Shown: positions 25,405 through 34,714, counted from the stretch's first letter. The stretch: 64,000 nucleotides of DNA from CADCVQ01 sp038260305 (GCA_038260305.1 JBBSNY010000006.1:118202-182201); one strand, 5' to 3'. Made by a program: numbers and translations. Notes: generated from the letters alone by a model not told the origin.

Positions 25405-26784
25405 TCAAGCGTCGGTGAGCTTGGCCTTGTCGAGGGTTGTGATGAATGTTGGTCGGCGACGGTGGACCTCGCGCAGCCGAGCGACGTTGGCCGCGAATGC
25501 GTCGGTCTCGCCCGCGGCCTGCGCCGCCGCGCGGGCCTGCTTGAGGATCTGTACGGCGCGCCGATAGGCGCGGCGATCGGTCTCGACGAGGATCTCGTCG
25601 ACCACGCGCGTGTAGATCGTGAGTGCTTCGGAAGGATGGCTCGACTGGCGACGGTCGGCCAGCCGCAGCAGCAGCTCCTGCCCGATCTCGGCGTGTACGG
25701 ATCTGCTGGCGGCTTCCCAGGCAAGCTCATCGTCGCCGTCGTCCAGGAGCACCGAGATGAAGGCCCGCCGGTCTGAGCGCTCGAGCGTCTGGCGTGCCGC
25801 GTCGCGTTCGAGATGCCACGCATCGCACGCGCCGGCTGCCGATCGCAGGGCGCCGTACGTCGACCCGGAAGGGGAGCGCTCGTGGTGGGCGCGGCGCAGC
25901 CGTAGCGCCTCGCTGGGCGTGCCGGCCCGGACGTGAAGCTTGCAGGCGAGGTCATAGAGGCCGGCGATCTGCCAGCCGCTCGTCTTCTTGATGCCGCGTG
26001 TCGCCCAGTCGAGCGCGAGGTCGGGCCTGTCGAGTTCCACCATCGCCTCGGCCACCCGCTGGAACTGGTGCGGTCCGGACAGATCGCCGCCCAGGAGCCG
26101 CACGAGTTCGTCGATGTCACCGTCGAGGATGGCCAGCCGCTCGTGCGCGTATCGGGCGGCGAAGGAACGCGGGCTGGCGCTCTCGGCGACGGCCTGGCGG
26201 TATGCCCGCAGGCCGTGCTCGCCGAGCGCATCTGCGTAGCGCACCGGGTCGACCTCGAAGAAGTCCTGATCCTCGAAGCGGAAGCGGATCATCCACTGCG
26301 CGAGCTTGGCCGGATCGGCGACCCCGGCATCGCACGCCTTGGCATGGACGCGCAGCAACTCGAGGGCGACGTCGCCGATCAATCCTGAGGAATCGTCGGC
26401 ATGCATGATCACCTTGACGACATGGCCGATCGCTCGCTGCACGAGCTCGACCAGGTCACGCGACGGGGCATCGACCGCGACCTTCTCCAACTCGGCGACG
26501 ACCGGCCGCGCGGCATGCGCCCAGGCCGTGCTTTCGCGATAGTCGAGGAATCGACGGGTGCGAAGCCCTTGGTCGACCGCGGTGCGCAGGGCAGCAAGGT
26601 CTCCGTCGGCGCGTGCCGCGACGAGCCGCACCACGCGCTCGACGTCGCTGTGACGCTCGGTCGCCGCGCTGATCACCTCGACCAGTTGCGCCTTGTCGAG
26701 CCCGGCGATGACTTGCTCGATCGGCGCCTCGGACGAGCGGCCACGCTTCGGGGATGACACGGCTTCGAGTGTCGCACAGAGCAT
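25405..26784 (-). CDS. helical-repeat protein, DUF6880-like
   Basis: The 459-residue protein is entirely alpha-helical with TPR-like stretches. It opens with AQLVEVISAATERHSDVERV, has TRRFLDYRES near residue 100, VALELLRVHAKACDAG and FRFEDQDFFEVDPVRYADAL in the middle, and ends with LREVHRRRPTFITTLDKAKL. The order of blocks matches DUF6880/SWIM-associated helical proteins of actinobacteria as I recall them. The function is unknown. ATG 26784 is preceded by GGGGAG at five bases; the longer upstream frame lacks coding character. It lies downstream of the truncated hydrolase on the same strand. Confidence 0.7.
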   Translation of the reverse strand: MLCATLEAVSSPKRGRSSEAPIEQVIAGLDKAQLVEVISAATERHSDVERVVRLVAARADGDLAALRTAVDQGLRTRRFLDYRESTAWAHAARPVVAELEKVAVDAPSRDLVELVQRAIGHVVKVIMHADDSSGLIGDVALELLRVHAKACDAGVADPAKLAQWMIRFRFEDQDFFEVDPVRYADALGEHGLRAYRQAVAESASPRSFAARYAHERLAILDGDIDELVRLLGGDLSGPHQFQRVAEAMVELDRPDLALDWATRGIKKTSGWQIAGLYDLACKLHVRAGTPSEALRLRRAHHERSPSGSTYGALRSAAGACDAWHLERDAARQTLERSDRRAFISVLLDDGDDELAWEAASRSVHAEIGQELLLRLADRRQSSHPSEALTIYTRVVDEILVETDRRAYRRAVQILKQARAAAQAAGETDAFAANVARLREVHRRRPTFITTLDKAKLTDA

Positions 26785-26884
26785 CGTCGCTCCCCGCGCG
26801 GCCGGGTTGGACGGGAGGCGACGATCCTGCCCGACGGGCACGATCACGCCGCGATGGGCGGCCAGACCCCGTGGCGCGCGGCGC

Positions 26885-27787
26885 TCAGCGTCGTTCGGAG
26901 CGGCGCTGAGCGGGCGTCGCGTTTGGCGTCGGGAACGCCGCGGACTCACCGAGAACGGGCAGGCTGAGGCCGCTGCCGAGCGGCAGCTCGCGCTGCAGCG
27001 CGAGCTGCTGGTAGGCCTCGATCGGACCGAGGTACTGGGCGTTGTAGGCGACGCCGAGCTGCCACTGGTGGTCGTAGATCGCCGGCAGGCCGGCGCTCGG
27101 CACGATCGTGACGAGGCCCTTGGGCTTCAGCACCGTCGCGGTGATCGGCGTCGAGCCGACGTAGGAGTGCCCGATCACGCCGACGCGCCCATTGGACCAC
27201 GGCTGCCCCGCGGCCCACTCGATGACGTCGCGCAGGTCGGACTGGTCGGCGCGCCCGAGCGTGTTCAGGCAGCCCGACGACAGCCCCGTTCCGCGCAGGT
27301 CCATGAAGACGACGGCATAGCCGCGCTTCGGGAAGAACCCCGACAGCCCGACGAGCTTGCCGTCCTTGCCGGGCAGCGGGATCATCCGCCCGCCGGTGCG
27401 GTCGTAGAGCGTGCCGTGGTACGGGCTTGCCTCGAGGATGACGCCGAGGCCGTGCGCCGCCTTCGGCTTGACGATCTCCAGATGCAGGCGCGTGCCGTCC
27501 CCGACGGTCAGCTCCTTCGTCGTGCGCACGACGTCCGTGAAGTTCGGCTTCGACAGGCCCTGCAGCTTCGCGTAGTCGATCGGCGCCGGGTCCGGCGCGG
27601 CGACCCTGCGCTTCGTGACCTTCGTGCAGACACGCACCGTCTTGCCGTTGCGCTTGGCCTTGTGGCAGTGCTTGGCGGTCTTCGAGCTTGCGCTCGTCGG
27701 GACGCTCGCCGCGCCGGCGGGAAGCGTCAGGCCACCGAAGACGAGAACGGCGACGATGCTCACCGCGAGGACCGCGCGCACGCTCAC
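26885..27787 (-). pseudogene. C-terminally truncated CocE/NonD (S15) hydrolase
   Basis: A secreted protein of 300 residues starts with a signal peptide (AVLAVSIVAVLVFGGLTLPA) and carries the N-terminal half of an S15-type alpha/beta hydrolase. GYAVVFMDLRGTGLSSG and DVIEWAAGQPWSNGRVGVIG are intact, and the nucleophile is Ser208 in GHSYVGS. The frame then ends in an arginine-rich tail (PNATPAQRRSERR). Family members continue for 250 or more further residues, including the catalytic Asp, His and a jelly-roll domain. Without them it cannot be active, so it is called a pseudogene. Confidence 0.7.
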
Positions 27788-28016
27788 CGGCGCGATGCAA
27801 GTGGGTCCCTTGTCCGCGAGCCGCCCTCGGCAGGGGCGATCTCGGGGCGCTCGCGGGGGATCGGCCGCGTCGGCTCATTGAACGCCGCCGCTCGGCGGGA
27901 TGTGAGATCCGGTACGTCCGCGCACCACGCCCGTGGACTGAAGGCGCAGTTTCTCGGCGATCCCTTCAGGGATCGAGATCGATGTACGAAAACGGGGTCG
28001 AGCGCGTCTTACTCCC

Positions 28017-28193
28017 ATGACCACCACCGCACCCGCCCACCTCACCATCGACTACGTCGCCTGCGACCTGCGCGACGGGCAGACGCTCGTCGAGTGGCGC
28101 CGCGAGCTCGACGCGGAGCGCCGCGCGCCGCGCCGCGCCCGCCGCCCTGCCCTGCGTGAACTGTGCCGACGCAGCGTCAGGGGTGCGCCGTGA
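28017..28193 (+). CDS. small basic protein of unknown function
   Basis: A 58-codon frame begins MTTTAPAHLTIDYVACDLRD, then GQTLVEWRREL, and continues into an arginine-rich tail. Its stop overlaps the next start as GTGA. The translational coupling and strong codon bias support a real gene pair. No function is known. Confidence 0.55.
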   Translation: MTTTAPAHLTIDYVACDLRDGQTLVEWRRELDAERRAPRRARRPALRELCRRSVRGAP

Positions 28194-28393
28194 GCGCCCA
28201 CGAGCTGCGCCTGCGCCTCGGGCGCCTGACGGCCGAGCGCCTCGAGGCCGCCGAGGCCGGCCTCGAACTCAACGCGCTCTACATGCGCGACCTAGAGGAC
28301 GACCTGCTCGCCGCGCGCGAGGCCTACGTCGGCCTTGCGGTGACGGAGATCGCGACGCTGCGCGGCGAGCTCTTCGGCGCCCAGGTCGGCTGA
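28190..28393 (+). CDS. small helical protein of unknown function
   Basis: A 67-residue protein, mostly helical with a high Leu/Ala/Glu content. It contains ALYMRDLEDDLLAAREAYVG and AVTEIATLRGEL, blocks I recall as frequent in small proteins of Solirubrobacterales-like genomes. It starts with GTG in the stop codon of the preceding small gene. Its length and helical periodicity suggest a protein-interaction or coiled-coil role. Unknown function. Confidence 0.6.
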   Translation: MSAHELRLRLGRLTAERLEAAEAGLELNALYMRDLEDDLLAAREAYVGLAVTEIATLRGELFGAQVG

Positions 28394-28858
28394 TCGCGGC
28401 ACGCCGGCGGGTTCGCATCGGCAATCGCCGCGATCTGACGGGTCAAGCGGCGCCGACGTATCTCATCACCGGTCGGCGTCCGTGGTCGCGCGCCACCGCT
28501 GCTGGCCAGCCACCCGGCTTGTACCGGTGCATCTGTGACGGCGCAATGGCTGCGAATTCTGCAGCCGTCACGGATGCATCCATTTGGTGTCGAATCCTCC
28601 GGGCGTCCCCTGGCGGCAGGTCGATCCGTCACAGATGCACCTGGATCGGATCATGCGCCGTCGGCCGGACGCGCTGACGCCGTGCGCCGGCTAGCGGCCG
28701 ACCTCGCCGACGACGCCTTCCAGCCGCCGAGATCGTGCGCGCGCCGGCGGCGAGCACGGGCGCGGCCTTACGAGGCGATGAACGGCGCGCCGGCGCGGGT
28801 TCGGGGAGCGTGCATCGCGGGGTAGACGAGGGCGCATGACCACCGCGACAGACACCGA
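28394..28858. other. gene-poor stretch containing an inverted-repeat element
   Basis: About 465 bases without a supported gene. The only clear structure is a set of three related 16-base motifs between 28526 and 28641, described as a separate repeat. Confidence 0.5.
28526..28641. repeat. 116-bp element bounded by 16-bp inverted repeats
   Basis: GGTGCATCTGTGACGG at 28526-28541 is exactly reverse-complementary to CCGTCACAGATGCACC at 28626-28641. A third, imperfect copy in the second orientation lies at 28565-28580 (CCGTCACGGATGCATC, two differences). Terminal inverted repeats on a short non-coding core suggest a MITE-like element or a cluster of binding sites. No target-site duplication is obvious. 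Confidence 0.55.
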
Positions 28859-29074
28859 ATGACCGACCTAGCCGACCTCGCGACGGCGATCGGCACCGCG
28901 CGTGGCCGCAAGGCTGCGCCGGTGCGGCTCGTGCTGAACGTCCTCGGGCTCGTGCTCGCTGGCTTCCGGGTCGCCGTCGGCTCCGTCTTCGCGGCGCTCG
29001 TCCGGTGGGTCGCGCTGTGCGGCTGGTGGCTCGCGCCGGCGCCGGTCACCACGGCGCCGGCTCGTAGTCCTTGA
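28859..29074 (+). CDS. possible small membrane protein
   Basis: A 71-residue frame starts MTDLADLATAIGTARGRKAA and contains a hydrophobic stretch (LVLNVLGLVLAGFRVAVGSV) and a second weaker one ending CGWWLAPAP. Codon bias is good, but no clear ribosome-binding site is seen. It overlaps the end of the converging SDR gene by 29 bases. It may be a small membrane protein; the call is tentative. Confidence 0.35.
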   Translation: MTDLADLATAIGTARGRKAAPVRLVLNVLGLVLAGFRVAVGSVFAALVRWVALCGWWLAPAPVTTAPARSP

Positions 29075-30467
29075 GGAAGCAGCCGTAGAGATCCTCGCCC
29101 GCCTCGCCGCGGACGATCGGGTCGTAGACGCGCGCTGCACCGTCGACGAGGTCCAGCGGCGCGTGGAAGCCCTCGCCGGCGAGCCGCATCTTCGTCGGGT
29201 GCGGGCGCTCGTCCGTGATCCAGCCGGTGTCGACGCTCGTCATGAGGATCCCGTCGCGCTGCAGCAGGTCGTGCGCGCTCGTGCGCGTGAGCATGTTCAG
29301 CGCGGCCTTGGACATGTTCGTGTGCGGGTGGCCGGGACCCTTGTAGCCGCGGTTGAACTGGCCCTCGATCGCCGACACGTTGACGACGTACGTGCGCCGC
29401 GCGCTCGAGGCCGCGAGCGCCGGGCGCAGGCGGCCGATGAGGATGAACGGCGCGGTCTGGTTGCAGAGCTGGACCTCCAGCAGCTCGACCGGGTCGACCT
29501 CGTCGACGTGTCGGCTCCACGAGTTCACCGGGTCGAGGTCGGGCACGAGGCCGCCGGCGTCGATCGCGCGCTCGGCGGCGATGCGCGCGGGTGAGGCCGA
29601 GCCGGCGGTCAGCGCGAGCGCCGTCAGGGCCGCGGGCGTCGGCGTCCAGTGCCCGGCGCTGTGGCCGTCGGTCGTGGCGAGGCTCGGGCCGAGCACCCGG
29701 ATCTGCGGCAGCGGGCCGGCCGGCAGCGCCGCCGACTCGGCCTGCGCGAGCAGCGCGTAGCCGGCCGCCGAGCGGCGCACGGTCTGACAGGCGTTGTTGA
29801 CGAGGATGTCGAGCGCGCCGCCCGCCGCGACCTCGTCGGCGAGCCGCACGACCTGCCGGGGATCGCGCAGGTCGATGCCGACGATCCGCAGCCGCGGCAA
29901 CCACTCGTCCGCGTCGCCCATCGCCGCGAAGCGCCGCGCCGCGTCGCGCGGAAAGCGCGTCGTGATCGTCGTCTCGGCGCCGTCTCGCAGCAGCCGCAGC
30001 GCGATGTACATGCCGATCTTCGCCCGCCCGCCGGTCAGCAGCGCGCGTCGCCCGCGCAGGTCGGTGCGCGCATCGCGGCGGCTGCGGTTGCGCGTCGCGC
30101 AGGGCGGACAGAGCTGGTGATAGAACGCGTCGACGTCGACGTAGCGCCGCTTGCAGACGTAGCACGCGCGGGCCTGCGCGAGCGTCCCGGCGCGCTCCCC
30201 GTCGACGCGGGCGTGCAACGGCAGTCCGGCGGTCTCGTCGTCGATCCGTCCGCGCGCGCCGGTCGCGGTGGCCGCGGTCACCGCGGCGTCGGCCGCGAGC
30301 ACGGCGGCGCGGCGCTGCGCGCGGCGCTGCAGCTTGACAGACTTGAACAGCGAGCCCGTGGCACGCCGCACGGCGACGGCGTCCGGATGCTCGGAGTCCA
30401 GCCGCTCGACCGCTCCGAGCACGCGCAGGCAGGCCGCGAGATCGGCCGGATCGATGCCGCGTTGCAC
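29046..30467 (-). CDS. SDR-family oxidoreductase with N-terminal helical region and zinc ribbon
   Basis: A 473-residue protein with three parts. Residues 1-95 are helical and basic. Residues about 102-124 form a zinc ribbon (CYVCKRRY and LCPPC). From about 135 there is a short-chain dehydrogenase with the cofactor loop TGGRAKIGMYIALRLL, then LVNNACQT, a serine strand VVNVSAIEGQ, and the active-site region NMSKAALNMLTRT. The usual catalytic tyrosine before K is replaced: the segment reads PHTNMSKAAL, with N three before S rather than YxxxK. This N-terminal zinc-ribbon SDR type occurs in bacteria and eukaryotes. Substrate unknown. Confidence 0.8.
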   Translation of the reverse strand: MQRGIDPADLAACLRVLGAVERLDSEHPDAVAVRRATGSLFKSVKLQRRAQRRAAVLAADAAVTAATATGARGRIDDETAGLPLHARVDGERAGTLAQARACYVCKRRYVDVDAFYHQLCPPCATRNRSRRDARTDLRGRRALLTGGRAKIGMYIALRLLRDGAETTITTRFPRDAARRFAAMGDADEWLPRLRIVGIDLRDPRQVVRLADEVAAGGALDILVNNACQTVRRSAAGYALLAQAESAALPAGPLPQIRVLGPSLATTDGHSAGHWTPTPAALTALALTAGSASPARIAAERAIDAGGLVPDLDPVNSWSRHVDEVDPVELLEVQLCNQTAPFILIGRLRPALAASSARRTYVVNVSAIEGQFNRGYKGPGHPHTNMSKAALNMLTRTSAHDLLQRDGILMTSVDTGWITDERPHPTKMRLAGEGFHAPLDLVDGAARVYDPIVRGEAGEDLYGCFLKDYEPAPW

Positions 30468-30500
30468 GACGCGAAGTCTAGGAGCGCCGATCCGAGCTGC

Positions 30501-31976
30501 TCAGCCCGGCGCCAGCTCGATGCTCGAGTCCGCCACCGCGAAGCGGTCGCCGCCGGCGCGCTTGGCCTCGTACATGGCGTCGTCTGCGCGCGCGAGCGCA
30601 CGCTCGATCGGCGCTGCGCCGTCCAGCCGCGCGATCCCGATGCTCGCGGTCGTCCAGGCGTCGGCCCGGCCGTCCTCGGAGGGCGCGCGGAACGCTCGGA
30701 TCGCGCTCAGGATCCGCTCGGCGAGAACCGCGGCGGCATCGGGCTCGGTCTCCGACAGCAGGATGCCGAACTCGTCGCCGCCCATCCGTGCCGCGATGTC
30801 CGTGCGGCGCAGTTCGGCGCGCAGGATATCCGCGACGGCGCGCAGCATCGCGTCGCCGACGTGGTGGCCGAGCTCGTCGTTGACGGCCTTCATGCGGTCG
30901 AGGTCGAGGATCAGCAGCGACGCGGGACGGCCGTAGCGCTCCGCGGCGGCGAGCGCGCGCCGCAGCTCCTCGTCGAAGCGGTGGCGGTTGTAGAGGTCGG
31001 TCAGCCCGTCGTGGTTTGCGAGCCGCTCGAGCTCGCGCCGCAGCGCGCACTGGTCGCGGTCGGCTGCGCTGAGGCGCGAGCCCACGCGCCAGATGAGCGC
31101 CAGGAAGCAGCCGATCGTCGCCGCCGTCAGCCACCACGTTCCGACGCGGTTGGTGAAGATCCCGTGGTCGCCGGCCTTCAGGCGCAACCAGCCGAGCAGC
31201 AGCGGGAGCACGACCGCAACGGGACCGAGGCGCCGCATCATGACGCCGCCCGGATCGTCCGTCGTGGCGAGGCGCAGGACGTGGCCGTGCGGGCGCGCGA
31301 GGACGACCCCGATCGCCACCACGAGGAACGAGGTGGCGGTGTTGAGCGCCATCTTCGCGGCCGACGCCGGACCGTAGAACGCCGGGATCCCGTACGTGTA
31401 GCCGATGATGCTCATGAAGGCGACGAGCGCCGCGGGCAGGACGAGCAGCTCCGAGCGCCGCCAGCCATGTCGAGGCTCGCGATCGATCGCGAGCAGCGCG
31501 GCGCCGAGGAGCATGAGGTTGATCGCCGTCGTGGGCGCGAAGCGGCCCGGGTGGGCGCTGCCCGCTGCCCTCCCGACGTGGTCGACGAACAGGAGCTCGT
31601 CGATGCCCAGCCGCCAGCCGAAGACGTGCTCGCCGAGCACGAGCGCGCCGAGCAGCAGGGTGAACAGCGCGAGGCCGCGCTGTGCTGCCACCAGCCGCCG
31701 GTGCGCGTGCGGCTGGAGTGTCGCCAACAGCGACAGGCTTGCCGTCAGCAGGCCGATCGCTGTCAGCGCCTTCATGCCGACCGTGCCGGGCACGATGCTG
31801 CGCAGCTCGATGCGTCCGAAGACCCAGCCCCCGACGAGGACGAGCAGGCTCACGAACACGACGAGCCCACAGGCCGCGATCGCGGCCCGCCGCAGATGAC
31901 GCACGGCCTGGGGCGTGTCGTTCACACGGACCGTTATCGGCACGTGGGCGGAGCCTCGCGAGCGACGAGGCGCCAT
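30501..31976 (-). CDS. membrane-bound diguanylate cyclase
   Basis: A 491-residue GGDEF protein that makes cyclic di-GMP from GTP. The N-terminal half has about eight to nine membrane spans of MASE type (for example AAIAACGLVVFVSLLVLVGG and LALFTLLLGALVLGE). The GGDEF domain follows with LANHDGLTDLYNRHRF, LLILDLDRMKAVNDELGHH and the intact catalytic MGGDEF. The upstream inhibitory site RxxD is not clear. ATG 31976 is the best start that avoids the divergent gene; GTG codons slightly inside are also possible. No EAL domain is attached. Confidence 0.88.
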   Translation of the reverse strand: MAPRRSRGSAHVPITVRVNDTPQAVRHLRRAAIAACGLVVFVSLLVLVGGWVFGRIELRSIVPGTVGMKALTAIGLLTASLSLLATLQPHAHRRLVAAQRGLALFTLLLGALVLGEHVFGWRLGIDELLFVDHVGRAAGSAHPGRFAPTTAINLMLLGAALLAIDREPRHGWRRSELLVLPAALVAFMSIIGYTYGIPAFYGPASAAKMALNTATSFLVVAIGVVLARPHGHVLRLATTDDPGGVMMRRLGPVAVVLPLLLGWLRLKAGDHGIFTNRVGTWWLTAATIGCFLALIWRVGSRLSAADRDQCALRRELERLANHDGLTDLYNRHRFDEELRRALAAAERYGRPASLLILDLDRMKAVNDELGHHVGDAMLRAVADILRAELRRTDIAARMGGDEFGILLSETEPDAAAVLAERILSAIRAFRAPSEDGRADAWTTASIGIARLDGAAPIERALARADDAMYEAKRAGGDRFAVADSSIELAPG

Positions 31977-32125
31977 GACGCGAGAGGCGTCTAGGCGTTC
32001 GGGGCGGGCGCGTGCCTTGATCGCGCCGTTTGCGGGCACGGTGCTCGCGCGTTGCGTACGCTTGCGGCGCGAGTTGGACGCGGGCGCCATGGACAGCGCG
32101 CACCAATGGGCAGAGAATGCGGGCC

Positions 32126-32995
32126 ATGGACGAGACCGCGCCTCGCGACGATGCGGTGTCACCCGCGATCCGCGTCACCGCGGTCGTCGTCGTGGCCGTC
32201 CTGTTGCCCGCGCTCGTGATCCTGTGGGGGCTTCCGGGCCGGACCGCGGATCTGTGGGCGTGGACGATCCACCCCGACCTGACGCCGATCTTCATGGGCT
32301 CGGGCTACGGCGCGGGCGCGTACTTCTTCTACCGCGTCTACCGCAGCCCGCGCTGGCACGAGGTCTCGGTCGGCGTCATCTCGGCCGCCGTCTTCGCCCT
32401 GCTCATGCTCGGCACGACGATCGCGCACTACGACAAGTTCAACCAGGGCCAGGCGCACGACGCCCTGCCCGACCCGCCGACGTTGGCGACGCTCGCGTTC
32501 TACGGCTGGACGGGCGTCTACATCCTGTCGCCGTTCATCGTCGCGTGGCTGTGGTGGCGCAACGAACGCCGCGACCCGCGCGCGCCGCAGGACGGTGAGC
32601 GCCTCGTCGGGCCGAAGGTGCTGCTCGCGGCGCGCGTCGCGGCCGCCGGTGCGCTCGTCGCGGCAGCCGTCGTGCTCGCGTCGCCGAACGTCCTCGTCGA
32701 CAGCTGGGGCTGGGACCTGACCCCGCTGGCGGCTCGCGTCATCGGCTGCTTCACCGCGCAGGTCGGCACCGGCTTCTTCCTGCTGTCGCTCGACTCGCGC
32801 TGGAGCAGCTGGAAGGTACTCGTGCAGACGTTCCTCATCGCGGTCGCGTTGCTGCTTGTGGGGGCGGCGCGCGCGTTCGACGCATTCGACACCGGATGTG
32901 CCCTGACCTGGATCTACCTCGGGGGCCTTGTCGGCGGGGCGATCGCGCTGCTCGCGCTCTACCGTTCGATGAGCGAACGGGGCGTCGTGCACTGA
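32126..32995 (+). CDS. polytopic membrane protein of unknown function
   Basis: A 289-residue integral membrane protein with about eight spans, for example AIRVTAVVVVAVLLPALVIL, VISAAVFALLMLGTTIAHY, FYGWTGVYILSPFIVAWLW and VLVQTFLIAVALLLVGAA. It ends with short charged segments. No recognised transporter signature is present. ATG 32126 is chosen, with ATG 32117 as an alternative. It diverges from the diguanylate cyclase gene, about 150 bases apart. Confidence 0.7.
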   Translation: MDETAPRDDAVSPAIRVTAVVVVAVLLPALVILWGLPGRTADLWAWTIHPDLTPIFMGSGYGAGAYFFYRVYRSPRWHEVSVGVISAAVFALLMLGTTIAHYDKFNQGQAHDALPDPPTLATLAFYGWTGVYILSPFIVAWLWWRNERRDPRAPQDGERLVGPKVLLAARVAAAGALVAAAVVLASPNVLVDSWGWDLTPLAARVIGCFTAQVGTGFFLLSLDSRWSSWKVLVQTFLIAVALLLVGAARAFDAFDTGCALTWIYLGGLVGGAIALLALYRSMSERGVVH

Positions 32996-33028
32996 AGCCG
33001 CGCGATTGCCGGTACGTTGCGTCGAGCG

Positions 33029-34714
33029 ATGATCCTCGGCGTCAACGCTCCCCCGACCGGTTGGCACGACGCCGCTGCGTGCCTCGTCGGGCATGACGGC
33101 ACGCTGCTGGCGTTCTGCGAGGAGGAGCGCCTCAGCCGCGCCAAGCACGCCGCCCGCAGCGGGCCCGTGCTCGCCGTCCGCTACTGCCTCGACGAGGTCG
33201 GCGCGCAGTTCGGCGACGTCGATCTCGTCACCGTCGGCTGGGACGTCCCCCAGACGAGCCGCCTGTACGGGCACGAGTGGACGCTCGAGGGAGCGCCGGC
33301 CTGGCTCGAGCGCTACCTCGGCTGGCGCTGCTCGGCGCGGGACATGCCGGAGGTGCGCTTCGTCGGCCATCACCTCGCGCACGCCACGATCGCCTTCCGG
33401 GCGTCGGACTTCGAGCACGCGGCGGTGCTCGTCGTCGACGGCAACGGCGACGACGAGAGCATCTCGGTCTACCGCGCCGATCGCGAGCGCGGGCTCGTGC
33501 GCAAGCGCGTCTGGCCGCGCTCGCACTCGCTCGGCTACCTCTACGACGCGGCCTGCCGGTTCGTCGGCTTCGGGCCGCTTGAGGCGGGCAAGCTCATGGG
33601 CCTGTCGGCGTACGGCCGTGCCGACGGCGCGCGCGCATGGGACCTGCTCGCCGAGGGCGAGCCGCGTGCGCCCGCGGGCCTCGACGACGGAGACGGCTTC
33701 AACAAGTACATGCACGCCTGGACCGGGGAGCTCAACCGGCTCGCGGGCGGCCTGCGGCCGCGGCATGGGCGCGCGGAGCTGCACCTCGACGAGCTCGCCG
33801 TGCAGGTCGCCGTCAGCGCCCAGGAGGCCGTCGAGCAGGCGATGGTGGGGCTCGCCGCGATCGCCCGCGAGCTGGCGGGCAGCGAGAACCTCTGCCTCGC
33901 CGGTGGCGTCGCGCTGAACTGCAAGGCCAACGGACTGCTCGGCGGGCCGGTGTTCGCTCCGCCGGCACCGCACGACGCGGGGACCGCGCTCGGCGCCGCG
34001 TGGCACGTCGCACCCCCGCGCAGCTCGGGCTGCCGGATCTCGGCGTTCCTCGGCCCGCGTCCGGGCACGAACGCCGACGGGGCGCTCGACGGGCTGCATC
34101 GCGAGCCGCTGTCGCTGGAGCGCGTCTGCGATGCGCTCGAGGCCGGCCGCTGCGGCGCGATCGTCCAGGGCGCGGCGGAGATCGGCCCGCGCGCGCTCGG
34201 CCACCGCTCGATCGTCGCCGATCCGAGCGACCCGGCGATGCACCGCCGTGTCAACGACATCAAGGGTCGCGAGCGCTGGCGCCCGTTCGGCGCGGCGGCG
34301 CTGAGCTCCCGCGCGGGCGCCCTGTGGGAGCCGCGTCCGCGGCTGTCGGACTACATGCTGGCCGGCACGCCGGCGTCCGACGTCGCGCGCGAACGGCTAC
34401 CGGCGGCGATCCACATCGACGGCACGACGCGCCCGCAGGAGCTCGACCCGGCGAGTGGCGACGTGCTCGCGGGCGTGCTGGGGGAGTGGGGCGACCGCGC
34501 CGGCGGCGCGCTCATCAACACGTCGTTCAACGGACCGGGCGAGCCGATCGTCTCGAGCCGCGCCGAGGCGATCGTGTGCTTCCGGCGGCTCGGGCTCGAC
34601 TTCCTCGTGCTCGACGACGAACTCGTGGCAGCGAACAAGAGCTGGTGGCGCGTTCGTCCCGCTGACCGCACCGACCGGGTCAGCGGCTGTGAGCCGGTGC
34701 GGCGGCGCGGCTGA
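33029..34714 (+). CDS. carbamoyltransferase, NodU/CmcH/TobZ family
   Basis: The 561-residue enzyme transfers carbamoyl from carbamoyl phosphate, through carbamoyl adenylate, to a hydroxyl of a sugar or natural product. The N-terminal Kae1-like domain has MILGVNAPPTGWHDAAACLV, EEERLSRAKHA, the metal-binding HHLAHATIAF and VVDGNGDDES, and GGVALNCKAN. The YrdC-like C-terminal domain has QGAAEIGPRALGHRSIVADP, DIKGRERWRPFGAAAL and LINTSFNGPGEPIV. No biosynthetic cluster surrounds it. Its end overlaps metB by 35 bases tail to tail. Confidence 0.92.
   Translation: MILGVNAPPTGWHDAAACLVGHDGTLLAFCEEERLSRAKHAARSGPVLAVRYCLDEVGAQFGDVDLVTVGWDVPQTSRLYGHEWTLEGAPAWLERYLGWRCSARDMPEVRFVGHHLAHATIAFRASDFEHAAVLVVDGNGDDESISVYRADRERGLVRKRVWPRSHSLGYLYDAACRFVGFGPLEAGKLMGLSAYGRADGARAWDLLAEGEPRAPAGLDDGDGFNKYMHAWTGELNRLAGGLRPRHGRAELHLDELAVQVAVSAQEAVEQAMVGLAAIARELAGSENLCLAGGVALNCKANGLLGGPVFAPPAPHDAGTALGAAWHVAPPRSSGCRISAFLGPRPGTNADGALDGLHREPLSLERVCDALEAGRCGAIVQGAAEIGPRALGHRSIVADPSDPAMHRRVNDIKGRERWRPFGAAALSSRAGALWEPRPRLSDYMLAGTPASDVARERLPAAIHIDGTTRPQELDPASGDVLAGVLGEWGDRAGGALINTSFNGPGEPIVSSRAEAIVCFRRLGLDFLVLDDELVAANKSWWRVRPADRTDRVSGCEPVRRRG

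Noticed and set aside
29649..31994. A 781-codon plus-strand frame opposite the SDR and diguanylate cyclase
   Set aside because: Both opposite-strand genes have complete family motifs. The plus-strand translation is compositionally biased noise.
33029..34714. Possible natural-product cluster around the carbamoyltransferase
   Set aside because: Neighbours are a membrane protein and primary sulfur metabolism. No PKS, NRPS, aminoglycoside or RiPP genes are present.
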